DNA of 64,000 bases from JAVKDP01 sp040222185 (GTDB taxonomy: Bacteria; Bacteroidota; Rhodothermia; Balneolales; Balneolaceae), in NCBI GenBank assembly GCA_040222185.1, contig JAVKDP010000086.1, positions 6,856 through 70,855 of the forward strand, written 5' to 3'. Shown in pieces: positions 26,085 through 33,383 of the stretch; within the stretch, counting starts at the first letter, position 1; the number at the start of each line of letters is the position of its first letter. The notes under the pieces are model-generated. The model was not told the DNA's origin. It did no database searches and saw only the letters and a list, made by a program, of their open reading frames with translations. The translations under genes and the position numbers were made by a program.

Positions 26085-26972
26085 CTAGTCTATCTCAATT
26101 GGGTTATCGTCATCTGAACCCCATTCATGGAAAGATCCATCAAACAGTTTTACATCATAGCCTAAAGTTTTTGCCGACAGGTACACGAGCGTAGCCTGCT
26201 GACCAATGTGGCAGTAAAGAACAAGAGGCTTGTTCTTGTCTAAACCCTGCTCATCAAAAATGGTTTGAAGTTCCCGGTTACCAAGTAATTGGTAGGAACC
26301 ATTTGGGCCTTCGCTCATCATAGAAGTATAAGGAAGGGTTTTAGCCCCGGGGATATGGCCTTTTTTGCCCATTGCGGCCTGAACACCTTCATAGAACACG
26401 GAAGCCCTGGCATCAGCAATATTAAATGAGTTACCCTCATAGTTCTCTTTTACAAAGTCCAAATCTACAACGAGGTCTTTTGTTGCTTTAGGCTTGAAAT
26501 TTCCCTTTTCAACTTCATCGTTCATACCTGAACTGATAGCTCCACCTTCATGCTTCCATAACGGGAGACCCCCATCAAGAATGAATGTTTGGTTGGCATA
26601 TCCAAGATAATCGAGTGTGAAATAAATGCGTGTTAATGGTGATACCCAGTTTCCACCAACATAAAGTACAATGGTATCATCTTCGTTAATTCCCTTGCTT
26701 TGAAATAACTCAGTAAGTTCTTCTACAGAGGGGAGATCATAGACCTTGCTTTGATCTTCAGAACTTACAACGTATTCGCTTCGTGAGATGAAAACTGCAC
26801 CAGGAATATGTTCTTTTTCAAATTCCTCCGGGCTACTGAGATGAAGTAAAACCAGGTTTTCTCTCTCGAAATTTTCTTCAAGCCAATCCACAGAAACTAT
26901 TGGCCTTTTTTCCTGGGAAAAAGAGGGAAGGGCCAGGATTAATGCCAATCCAAGGGTAATTAAACTTTTCAT
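26085..26972 (-). CDS. Exported tandem-rhodanese sulfurtransferase
   Basis: 295 residues. Signal peptide MKSLITLGLALILALPSFSQ, so periplasmic. Two rhodanese domains of the SseA/TST type. The first (about 24-150) has EFEKEHIPGAVF and lacks the cysteine (LYVGGNWVSP). The second (about 165-295) has KGHIPGAKTLPY and the active-site loop YCHIGQQA with the catalytic Cys, followed by GSFHEWG. This arrangement, inactive N-half and active C-half, is normal for thiosulfate/mercaptopyruvate sulfurtransferases. It is the first gene of the sulfur operon; a 177-bp gap separates it from the divergent AraC-type regulator and must hold both promoters. Confidence 0.88.
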   Translation of the reverse strand: MKSLITLGLALILALPSFSQEKRPIVSVDWLEENFERENLVLLHLSSPEEFEKEHIPGAVFISRSEYVVSSEDQSKVYDLPSVEELTELFQSKGINEDDTIVLYVGGNWVSPLTRIYFTLDYLGYANQTFILDGGLPLWKHEGGAISSGMNDEVEKGNFKPKATKDLVVDLDFVKENYEGNSFNIADARASVFYEGVQAAMGKKGHIPGAKTLPYTSMMSEGPNGSYQLLGNRELQTIFDEQGLDKNKPLVLYCHIGQQATLVYLSAKTLGYDVKLFDGSFHEWGSDDDNPIEID

Positions 26973-27149
26973 AGTTATTCGCGTTTTAGAATTGTTTTGA
27001 CACTAATTACGAAAAGCATTCTAAACTAATTACTTAATAGAAGTGCAAATGCTTCCAGATGGACATAGTTTTGACATATTCAATTAACAAAAGAGAATAT
27101 TTAATGTACTATTGGTTCAAATCGGATTTTAGTAAGTTTTGATAGTTAT

Positions 27150-28574
27150 ATGTTCAACGGTACAACCATAATAGATAAGTTACTTCAGCAGTATCTCCCG
27201 GCCATCATGGGAGTGTTCATCCTGGGCTCGTTGCTGGGGTTTTTTATGGATACGAGTTCTTTAAATACTGGAAGTTATTATTGTCCCCCTTGTGGATGTG
27301 GAAATGATCATATTGAATTTCATGAAGAGGGACTGTGCGAGGCATGCTCTATGCCTTTAATTGCTCAAAAGTCAGGCGCGTTTGCAAAAGCGGGAGATTT
27401 TTTCGCCGAACATTTCAGGGGGAGCAGTACTCATGGGACATTGTACTCCAGAGTAGTTTATCCAACATTGTTTGGTGGAATCTTCTTTGGAATATTGTCT
27501 GTTCTCTTTTTCAGGAAGAAGTCTGTTGAAATTTTCCTGGCTCTCTTGGTGGTATCCCTTTCACTTTTTGGACTGAAGTTTCAAACCTATGGCACTGGCT
27601 ATGCATTATTCTCAGATATAAATATGGCTTTTTTGCCTGGTTCTTTCCTGATGTTTGTAGGGCCGCTCCTTTATTTTCATTCCAGGAATATTCTGGAGAA
27701 TAATTTCAAATTTGAACGAAAAGGATTAGTTCATTTCATACCCGGAGCGATCTTTTTTGTGGCTTATGTCATTTTTTTTCTAATACCTCTGGAATACAAG
27801 CAATGGCAACTCCATACAGACTTTGATCCATATATTGTGATTGTTGAGCAGTTCGTAGGGCTTGTTTCCATTATTATTTATATCTCTCTTGTAGTGCATG
27901 GTTTAAAAGAGGTTAAGAAGCAGAATACCGATCGTAAGAAAAATGAGGTTAAATGGCTGGAGCGACTTTTCCTGGCAACCTATATTTTAATAGCTGTGTG
28001 GGTATTTAACCTGTCAATCAACGCAGTATTTTTTGAGTTGAAGTCATCAACACTCACGTACTTCTCTCTCTGGGTTACTTTATGTTTATACCTGTACTGG
28101 ATTGGGTTTGAAGTATTTCGAAGCGAAAAGGTGCTTATCCTCAAACAGGGAGTAAAAAAGACTGTGGTGAGTTCTGATCTGGACGAATTCAAAAAGAAAG
28201 TGGAAAATGTGATGAGTTCAGACCGGCCATTCAACGATCCTAATCTCACGCTCAAAAAGTTGTCTGAGTATTTTGATGTAAAGCCTAAAGAACTCAGTGG
28301 TCTAATAAACGTTGCCTACCAAAAGAACTTCTATTCCTTAATCAATGAGTATCGGATTGAAGAAGTAAAAAGACTCTTACTGGATAATGAGTTTGAAAAC
28401 CTTACCATCGTAGCTATTGCTGAAAAGGCTGGTTTCAATTCCAAATCCAGCTTTAATTCCATCTTCAAAAAGGAGACTGGGATGACTCCAAGGGAATTCA
28501 AAATCCAGAACAGCAAAGAACTTTTTGCCACTGAAGTAGCTCCGGTGATCAGGAAGGAAATTGGAAATGATTAG
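27150..28574 (+). CDS. Membrane-integrated AraC-family regulator with extracytoplasmic Cys cluster; C-terminus replaced by duplicated sequence
   Basis: 474 residues. A first membrane helix (about 15-33) is followed by a cysteine-rich loop, YYCPPCGCGND...CEACSMPL, with Cys45, 48, 50, 63, 66 and His54/58. This recalls small heavy-metal-binding ribbons. About seven further helices follow (95-325), as in Bacteroidota 7TM-AraC regulators. The AraC helix-turn-helix domain at about 355-452 has LTLKKLSEYFDV, FYSLINEYRIEEVKRLL, IAEKAGFNSKSSFNSIFKKETGMTP split over two HTHs. The last 19 residues (KELFATEVAPVIRKEIGND) copy the C-terminus of the oxidoreductase at 21866. Divergent from the sulfur operon, so it probably controls it in response to metal, redox or sulfur state; this is inferred. 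Confidence 0.82.
   Translation: MFNGTTIIDKLLQQYLPAIMGVFILGSLLGFFMDTSSLNTGSYYCPPCGCGNDHIEFHEEGLCEACSMPLIAQKSGAFAKAGDFFAEHFRGSSTHGTLYSRVVYPTLFGGIFFGILSVLFFRKKSVEIFLALLVVSLSLFGLKFQTYGTGYALFSDINMAFLPGSFLMFVGPLLYFHSRNILENNFKFERKGLVHFIPGAIFFVAYVIFFLIPLEYKQWQLHTDFDPYIVIVEQFVGLVSIIIYISLVVHGLKEVKKQNTDRKKNEVKWLERLFLATYILIAVWVFNLSINAVFFELKSSTLTYFSLWVTLCLYLYWIGFEVFRSEKVLILKQGVKKTVVSSDLDEFKKKVENVMSSDRPFNDPNLTLKKLSEYFDVKPKELSGLINVAYQKNFYSLINEYRIEEVKRLLLDNEFENLTIVAIAEKAGFNSKSSFNSIFKKETGMTPREFKIQNSKELFATEVAPVIRKEIGND
28517..28561 (+). repeat. Copy of the oxidoreductase 3' end (matches 21809-21853)
   Basis: About 44 bases match with two differences (GCTACA versus GCCACT), and the reading frame is kept. The copy forms the end of the AraC gene. 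It marks the join of a segmental duplication. Confidence 0.85.
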
Positions 28575-28813
28575 TAATTCAACTTCTTGGTCTCCAAAAA
28601 GCCCTTATCCGATGGGTTTATACTTATAGCTGGAAAGTACTCACCAGTTATCATGTTCAGTGTATAGCGGGATTTGGATTTTAAGCGAGCGGTATTTTTT
28701 ATGGCTCTCAAAAAAAGATCAACATCTTCCTTTGTGTTGTAACATCCAAAACCGACCCTTACCAGGCCCGGCATGTCTGTTTTATTTTCAGACTCTTCTT
28801 CTACTTGCCACTT
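28571..28813 (-). pseudogene. 3' fragment of the class V aminotransferase gene (copy of 22920-23165)
   Basis: On the minus strand 67 codons upstream of the stop can be read; 59 of 67 residues equal the C-terminus of the gene at 22920-24341, including VRVGFGCYNTKEDVDLFL. Similarity continues about 40 bp further upstream, then stops. There is no promoter, start or active-site region, so it is a relic. Confidence 0.85.
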
Positions 28814-28912
28814 TTAAAACGGAGATATAATCAATTTGAAAGGTCTCGTTTTCCTCAGCCTGGTGCGGAAGTACAAGCGAGCTCATCATCGCAAGTGGAG
28901 AGAGGTAAAATG
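28814..28912 (-). pseudogene. 5' fragment of the rhodanese-like gene (copy of about 24817-24915)
   Basis: Directly joined to the previous fragment. The stretch around GGTCTCGTTTTCCTCAGC (28845-28862) is identical to 24841-24858, with the flanking bases about 75-80% alike by eye. It corresponds to the codons after the membrane anchor of the rhodanese-like protein. The intervening 1.65 kb of the parent locus is missing, so the copy has suffered an internal deletion. Confidence 0.75.
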
Positions 28913-28925
28913 CTGGCTGGGAGAA

Positions 28926-28971
28926 TAGAGCTCAAGCAATAAAATCTTTTATTGCTGAAATATTAGCTCTA
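28926..28971. repeat. Nested perfect inverted repeat
   Basis: Outer arms TAGAGCT (28926-28932) and AGCTCTA (28965-28971) enclose inner arms AGCAATAAAA (28935-28944) and TTTTATTGCT (28947-28956). It lies at the end of the duplication debris, upstream of the methyltransferase. It could be a terminator hairpin without a U-tract, or an end of a lost small element. Confidence 0.5.
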
Positions 28972-29050
28972 AGTATAAGTATAAATGATAGTCAGAAATT
29001 ACTAATATATTACAATAGCATTTATAGCTAAATAATTGTTTATTAGCTAT

Positions 29051-29782
29051 ATGAATAATAAAATAGAAAAGTCGATTTATTCACTATTCGTTTCTCAACT
29101 ATACGATGATGTAGTTTTTAAATTCAAAAGAAACGTACTTAAAAAGCAGATGAACATTCCCTGGATGAGATACAGAGAGATAGAATTGATAAAGGACCTC
29201 ATTCTTAATTTAAAGCCAAAAGCATCCCTGGAATGGGGGGCAGGTTCAGGGACTGAGTTTTTCACAAATTACATATCTGAAGATTGTAAATGGATTTCAG
29301 TGGAACATAACCAAGAGTGGGCAGAGTCGGTTTCGGAGCGAAATAAAAAGCCAAATGTATCAATCGTGTTCAAAGGCCCAAATCATGAACCAACACCTGG
29401 TATCTATTATGGCCTGGTAGACTATAGAATAAATGATGGAACCTATGAAGACTTCAAAGATTATATTGAATACCCATCAGAACATGCTCCTTATGATTTG
29501 ATTTTGATAGATGGTAGAGCCAGAACTCAATGTTTAACAAAATCAGTAGATTTATTAAGCAAAAAAGGAATAGTAATCCTTCATGATGCAAACAGGGTGC
29601 AGTATCACGAAGGGTTTAAACATTATCAACAAGGTGTTTTATTTACTGATCAAAGAGAATCTTCAGGTGGTATATGGATCGGAACAAATAGCGAAACACC
29701 TTTATCAGAGGTTCTGGATGTCGATACTTATTTAAGACTTTGGAATTTATATTTCAACTTTGGGAAGCTTATAAAAGTTTAG
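29051..29782 (+). CDS. Putative SAM-dependent methyltransferase
   Basis: 243 residues from the ATG at 29051; a TTG at 29036 is possible. A Rossmann-like SAM motif I, SLEWGAGSGTEFF, lies at about 60-72, an acidic residue after beta2 in WISVEHN, and motif IV as YDLILIDGRAR near 155, then GIVILHDANR. The order fits class I methyltransferases, perhaps one acting on a small molecule or glycan. AT-rich codon use and position in duplication debris suggest acquisition or a remnant of a lost island. Substrate unknown. Confidence 0.65.
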   Translation: MNNKIEKSIYSLFVSQLYDDVVFKFKRNVLKKQMNIPWMRYREIELIKDLILNLKPKASLEWGAGSGTEFFTNYISEDCKWISVEHNQEWAESVSERNKKPNVSIVFKGPNHEPTPGIYYGLVDYRINDGTYEDFKDYIEYPSEHAPYDLILIDGRARTQCLTKSVDLLSKKGIVILHDANRVQYHEGFKHYQQGVLFTDQRESSGGIWIGTNSETPLSEVLDVDTYLRLWNLYFNFGKLIKV

Positions 29783-29826
29783 TTAGCACTAAAATTTATA
29801 AAGGCTATTTTTGAGGACAAGAATAG

Positions 29827-29952
29827 AGTACGGAACTCACTGGAAGCCTGAAAGTTTTTGATGTCTATCTAAACTCAAACGGACAACTTCGGTTTTAATG
29901 GGAAGTACGAATTGAAGCAGGCGAACAAAAAGTGTTAAAAGAATCTTCTTAA
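29827..29952 (+). pseudogene. Probable gene remnant with internal stop
   Basis: In one plus-strand frame the translation reads like protein (LTGSLKVFDVYLNSNGQLRF, a stop at 29896-29898, then WEVRIEAGEQKVLKESS and a second stop at 29950-29952). No start is present. It could be the decayed end of an unknown gene; the last 18 bases overlap the 3' end of the kinase gene on the other strand. No family is recognised. The rest of the 152-bp gap shows nothing else. Confidence 0.35.
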
Positions 29953-30783
29953 AATACTCTCGGCCTGGCTAACATAACTGCCGCCAAAGAGGTTGGCATG
30001 AACTAGAACCGGGTAGAGGTTGCAAAGCTTGAAACGTTCGTCAGCTCCCTTCTCAAGAGGATATTCCTCATTGTAACCGTTATAGAAGTCTGGTTCAAAA
30101 CCTGCAAAAAGTTTGGTCATTGCTATATCCATTTCCCTATGTCCAAAGTATACCGCCGGATCATATATGCTCACCTTGCCATTTGTAGTAAACATGAAAT
30201 TGCCACCCCATAAGTCGCCGTGGAGCAGAGCCGGAGCTTCATCAGGAAAAACCACATAGGTGTAGTTCATGACCCTGTCAAAAATTGAGATTAAAGTAGG
30301 ATCGAGTTTCCCGGAATCAACAGCCATCTTTACCTGAGGCTCAAGCCGTTCTCGCATAAAAAATTCCAACCAATCGGGGTGGTATCTATTGGATTGAGGC
30401 AGACGCCCGATGAAATTAGACTCACTCAGCCCGAATAGCTCATTCGATTTCCTGTGTAGTTTCGCCAACTGAACACCAAAATTAAAAGAAGAACCACTAT
30501 TACTCTCTTCCATAAACTCCAGGAGTAAAAAATCAGCCCCAAAAAGGATGACATCTGGAATGAGAAGATCTGTGTCAGCCGACCTGAGCAGCTCCAATCC
30601 ATGAGCTTCAGTCCTGAACATATTTTCAGGAGCTGAATTGTTCCATTTAAGAAAGAATGGTTCTCCTGAATCCAGGGTAATCTTGGCAGCACTATTTATA
30701 TCTCCTCCATGAAGAAGATTAATAGTTACTATTCGAGACTCTAACCGGGATTCGATCTCAGCTTTCAGGGATTCAGGAACCAT
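29935..30783 (-). CDS. Fructosamine/ketosamine-3-kinase family protein
   Basis: Phosphorylates sugar adducts on protein amines so that they fall off (deglycation). 282 residues, normal length. Motifs: LLHGGDINSAAKI near the N-terminus, FLKWN with the ATP-binding Lys, LLLEFMEE hinge, catalytic LLHGDLWGGNF near 190, and metal-binding YDPAVYFGHREMDIAMT. Bacterial homologues mostly act on ribulosamines or erythrulosamines and often neighbour a low-molecular-weight phosphatase gene, as here (32709). It is the last gene of the cluster, 11 bp after fabF. Confidence 0.92.
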   Translation of the reverse strand: MVPESLKAEIESRLESRIVTINLLHGGDINSAAKITLDSGEPFFLKWNNSAPENMFRTEAHGLELLRSADTDLLIPDVILFGADFLLLEFMEESNSGSSFNFGVQLAKLHRKSNELFGLSESNFIGRLPQSNRYHPDWLEFFMRERLEPQVKMAVDSGKLDPTLISIFDRVMNYTYVVFPDEAPALLHGDLWGGNFMFTTNGKVSIYDPAVYFGHREMDIAMTKLFAGFEPDFYNGYNEEYPLEKGADERFKLCNLYPVLVHANLFGGSYVSQAESILRRFF

Positions 30784-30794
30784 CTACATCACAG

Positions 30795-32036
30795 CTACTT
30801 AACTTTACCGAATACAAGAATGGCGTTATGGCCACCAAAACCAAAAGTATTACTCATTGCATAATTCACTTCAGCTTCAACCGGGGTGCCGGTTACTATA
30901 TCAAGCCCTTCAGTTTCATCTGCGAGGTCGGTAACGTTTATAGTAGGAGGAATAATCCCGGTTTCAATAGCTTTGATGCTCGCAATAGCTTCAACAGCTC
31001 CAGCGGCTCCCAACAAGTGTCCGGTCATCGATTTTGTAGAACTTACTTTAAGAGAAGCAGGATTATCTCCGATTACAGCCTTAATCGCTTTTAACTCACT
31101 TATATCACCAACAGGAGTAGAAGTAGCATGAGCATTTATATACCCGATATCAGAAATTGAGAGCTCGGCTTCTTCCAGTGCGAGGTTCATTGCTGTTTTG
31201 GCGCCAAGGCCTTCCGGGTGTGTGGCAGATAAGTGATATGCATCAGCAGTACTTGCCGCGCCGAGAACTTCTACTAAAATATTTGCACCTCTTTTCACTG
31301 CATGGTCATAATCCTCAAGGATGAGTGCTCCTGAACCTTCACCCATTACAAAACCATCTCTTGCTTTATCAAAAGGACGTGAGGCGCTTTGCGGATCATC
31401 GTTTAAAGTGGACAGTGCTTTCATGGTAGAAAATCCACCCATAGCAGCTTGTGTGATAGATGCCTCTGAACCACCAGTAACAATTACATCAGCTTTTCCT
31501 AAGCGGATATAATTAAAAGCATCCATTATAGCAGAGTTTGAAGTTGCACAAGCGGAGATTACAGTATGATTAATTCCCATTAGCCCATGGCGGATAGAAA
31601 TAATACCTGAAGCCATATTTGGAATGGTCTTTACAATGAAATAGGGATTAAACCTTGGGGTTCCGCTTCCACGAGCATAGTCAATTACTTCCTTCTCAAA
31701 AGAATCGAAGCCCCCAACGCCCGTTCCCCAGATCACTCCTACTCTTGTGCGGTCCATGCTATCAAAATCCAGCCCAGCATCATCAATAGCCTGCTGAGTA
31801 GAGCAGAGGGCATAAATTACATAAGGATCATTTTTTCTTACCTGTCCACGATCCAGGTAATTTAGCGGATCAAAATCCTGGAGTTCACAGGCAAATTTTG
31901 TCTTAAAGAAAGTAGTATCAAATTTAGTAATTGGTACAGCTCCGCTTTTTCCGGCAAGCAGTGAGTTCCAATAGTCTTCTGTTGAATTTCCGATTGGGGT
32001 AACCGCTCCGGTTCCCGTGATTACGACTCTTTTCAT
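30795..32036 (-). CDS. fabF: 3-oxoacyl-[acyl-carrier-protein] synthase II
   Basis: Condensing enzyme for fatty-acid elongation, 413 residues. Thiolase-fold motifs: VVITGTGAVTPIGNS start, nucleophile Cys in VISACATSNSA near 164, His in INAHATSTPVGD near 304, and SMTGHLLGAAGAVEA (Lys/His) near 336, then NTFGFGGHN at the end. It lies between a TetR-type regulator and a ketosamine kinase, away from the usual fab cluster with acpP. It may be a second fabF; specialised lipid synthesis is possible but not shown. A TetR-like palindrome sits 4 bp before its start codon. Confidence 0.94.
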   Translation of the reverse strand: MKRVVITGTGAVTPIGNSTEDYWNSLLAGKSGAVPITKFDTTFFKTKFACELQDFDPLNYLDRGQVRKNDPYVIYALCSTQQAIDDAGLDFDSMDRTRVGVIWGTGVGGFDSFEKEVIDYARGSGTPRFNPYFIVKTIPNMASGIISIRHGLMGINHTVISACATSNSAIMDAFNYIRLGKADVIVTGGSEASITQAAMGGFSTMKALSTLNDDPQSASRPFDKARDGFVMGEGSGALILEDYDHAVKRGANILVEVLGAASTADAYHLSATHPEGLGAKTAMNLALEEAELSISDIGYINAHATSTPVGDISELKAIKAVIGDNPASLKVSSTKSMTGHLLGAAGAVEAIASIKAIETGIIPPTINVTDLADETEGLDIVTGTPVEAEVNYAMSNTFGFGGHNAILVFGKVK

Positions 32037-32040
32037 GAAA

Positions 32041-32056
32041 TACTTATTAGTAAGTA
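32041..32056. promoter_or_regulatory. TetR-type operator palindrome at the fabF start
   Basis: TACTTATTAGTAAGTA, arms TACTTA/TAAGTA around TTAG, fills the 26-bp space between the TetR gene and fabF. Closely related copies lie before the TetR gene. Binding here could block fabF translation initiation or a local promoter. Confidence 0.6.
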
Positions 32057-32062
32057 AGTTTT

Positions 32063-32617
32063 TTACTTTGTTATTTGTTCAATTATTGAATTTTTCAACC
32101 CAGAGAAATCTTCATTTCCTGTAATCCGCGCCAGTTGTGCTCCCGCGAACATGTTAGTCAAAATTTTTACAGCTTCTATTTTTGGAGAACCCGAAAAGGT
32201 AAGGAGATTTTTTTCTTTTCCATTACTTAATGTCTCTGAAATCCAGGATATAACACCCCCGGTAAATTCTCTTACTTCTTCCTGGATATGTTGCTCCATA
32301 GAATTCCAATCTGTAGCAAAAGCTCCTATAATGCACACTTTTCCTGATAATTGAATAGAGGTGTAATAGTTTAGAAACATCTTTATCTGAACCAATTCAC
32401 TCTTAGCGGAGCATTTTTTTACGAATCGATCAAAGCTTTCGGTGTGCCATCTCACAACGCCTGATGCCAAATCTGGTTTAGTAGGGAAGTGATAATGAAT
32501 AGCGGCGTTCTTAACATTCAATGCCTTTGCAATATCAGAGTAACTAAAGGCATTGTAGCCTTTCTTTCTGATTAGCTCATCGCCGAGCTGGATTATAACT
32601 TCCCTGGTAGAGGACAT
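32063..32617 (-). CDS. TetR/AcrR-family transcriptional regulator
   Basis: 184 residues. N-terminal HTH with the family pattern YSDIAKALNVKNAAIHYHFPTKPDL at about 23-47 (key parts IAKALNVKNAAIHYHF). The C-terminal ligand domain has four to five helices without a recognisable subgroup. It is encoded in the same direction as fabF and the kinase, 26 bp before fabF. Three palindromes of one type lie around it, so autoregulation and control of fabF are likely. Ligand unknown; an acyl-CoA or lipid would fit the fabF context. Confidence 0.9.
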   Translation of the reverse strand: MSSTREVIIQLGDELIRKKGYNAFSYSDIAKALNVKNAAIHYHFPTKPDLASGVVRWHTESFDRFVKKCSAKSELVQIKMFLNYYTSIQLSGKVCIIGAFATDWNSMEQHIQEEVREFTGGVISWISETLSNGKEKNLLTFSGSPKIEAVKILTNMFAGAQLARITGNEDFSGLKNSIIEQITK

Positions 32618-32622
32618 TGTGT

Positions 32623-32640
32623 TTACTTATTAGTAGGTAA
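32623..32640. promoter_or_regulatory. TetR-type operator before the regulator gene (copy 2)
   Basis: TTACTTATTAGTAGGTAA differs from the fabF-proximal copy at one core base. It lies 5 bp upstream of the TetR start codon. Confidence 0.55.
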
Positions 32641-32678
32641 GCTGGATGTTGTGCCTTACTTTTTGGCCGCAGAGAAAA

Positions 32679-32698
32679 TACTTATTAATTAGTAAGTA
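32679..32698. promoter_or_regulatory. TetR-type operator, extended copy (copy 3)
   Basis: TACTTATTAATTAGTAAGTA is a 20-bp near-perfect palindrome with two offset mismatches. It lies between the phosphatase stop codon and the TetR gene, about 60 bp upstream of the latter, a position suiting promoter blockage. Confidence 0.6.
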
Positions 32699-32708
32699 AA
32701 CAAGATTT

Positions 32709-33221
32709 CTATTTTTCTATTTTAGCTTTAAGCTCGTCCAGGAGTTGCTCACAACTTCGGTCTAAAATCTGAAACACATTTTCGAAACCCTGCATACCAC
32801 CATAGTAAGGGTCAGGAACTTCATTATCTCCAGGATTAGGATCGAATGAACGCATAAGCTTCAATTTTTCTGTAAACCTGCCTTTTCTGTCTAATTGCTG
32901 AAGGTTGGTATAGTTCGAGGAATCCATCGCAAGAACAAGATCAAACTCCTCAAAATCAGCATATTCAAATCTTCTGGCTCGTGATGGTAAATATACACCA
33001 TGCCCATTTGCAGTAGATTGGCTTTTACTATTTGCACCTTCACCTACATGATAAGCAGCAGTTCCGGCAGAATCGATATAAAAGAATAGCTCAAGACCAG
33101 CTTCTTTTACTTTATGGATGAATATTCCCTCAGCTGTAGGACTACGGCATATATTGCCAAGACACACAAAGCATAGTTTATAAGGGTCGTCTTTTGTTAT
33201 AGGTCTGAGATAGCTGCTCAT
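32709..33221 (-). CDS. Low-molecular-weight protein-tyrosine-phosphatase family protein
   Basis: 170 residues. The P-loop CLGNICRSPTAEG (CX5R motif) lies at about 20-32 and the general-acid loop VPDPYYGGMQGFENV near 132. Close homologues encoded with bacterial ketosamine kinases have been reported to act on protein-bound sugar phosphates; the presence of such a kinase 3 kb downstream in the same transcription direction supports that role. The alternative is a plain phosphotyrosine or arsenate-related phosphatase. The TetR gene follows after 91 bp that hold two operators. Confidence 0.9.
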   Translation of the reverse strand: MSSYLRPITKDDPYKLCFVCLGNICRSPTAEGIFIHKVKEAGLELFFYIDSAGTAAYHVGEGANSKSQSTANGHGVYLPSRARRFEYADFEEFDLVLAMDSSNYTNLQQLDRKGRFTEKLKLMRSFDPNPGDNEVPDPYYGGMQGFENVFQILDRSCEQLLDELKAKIEK

Positions 33222-33383
33222 AGGTTTAGATTAGGTGAAAAGAATTTAAGCAGAATTACTGCATAAGGCTTAATAATGGATGATAAATCGGTAAAAGTTT
33301 TTTTTAAAGCTAACTAAACAAATGTTTTCTCAAAGAATGCTTATATTTCTGGCTTAAAATGATTTTCTGGATTAATAGTTTTT

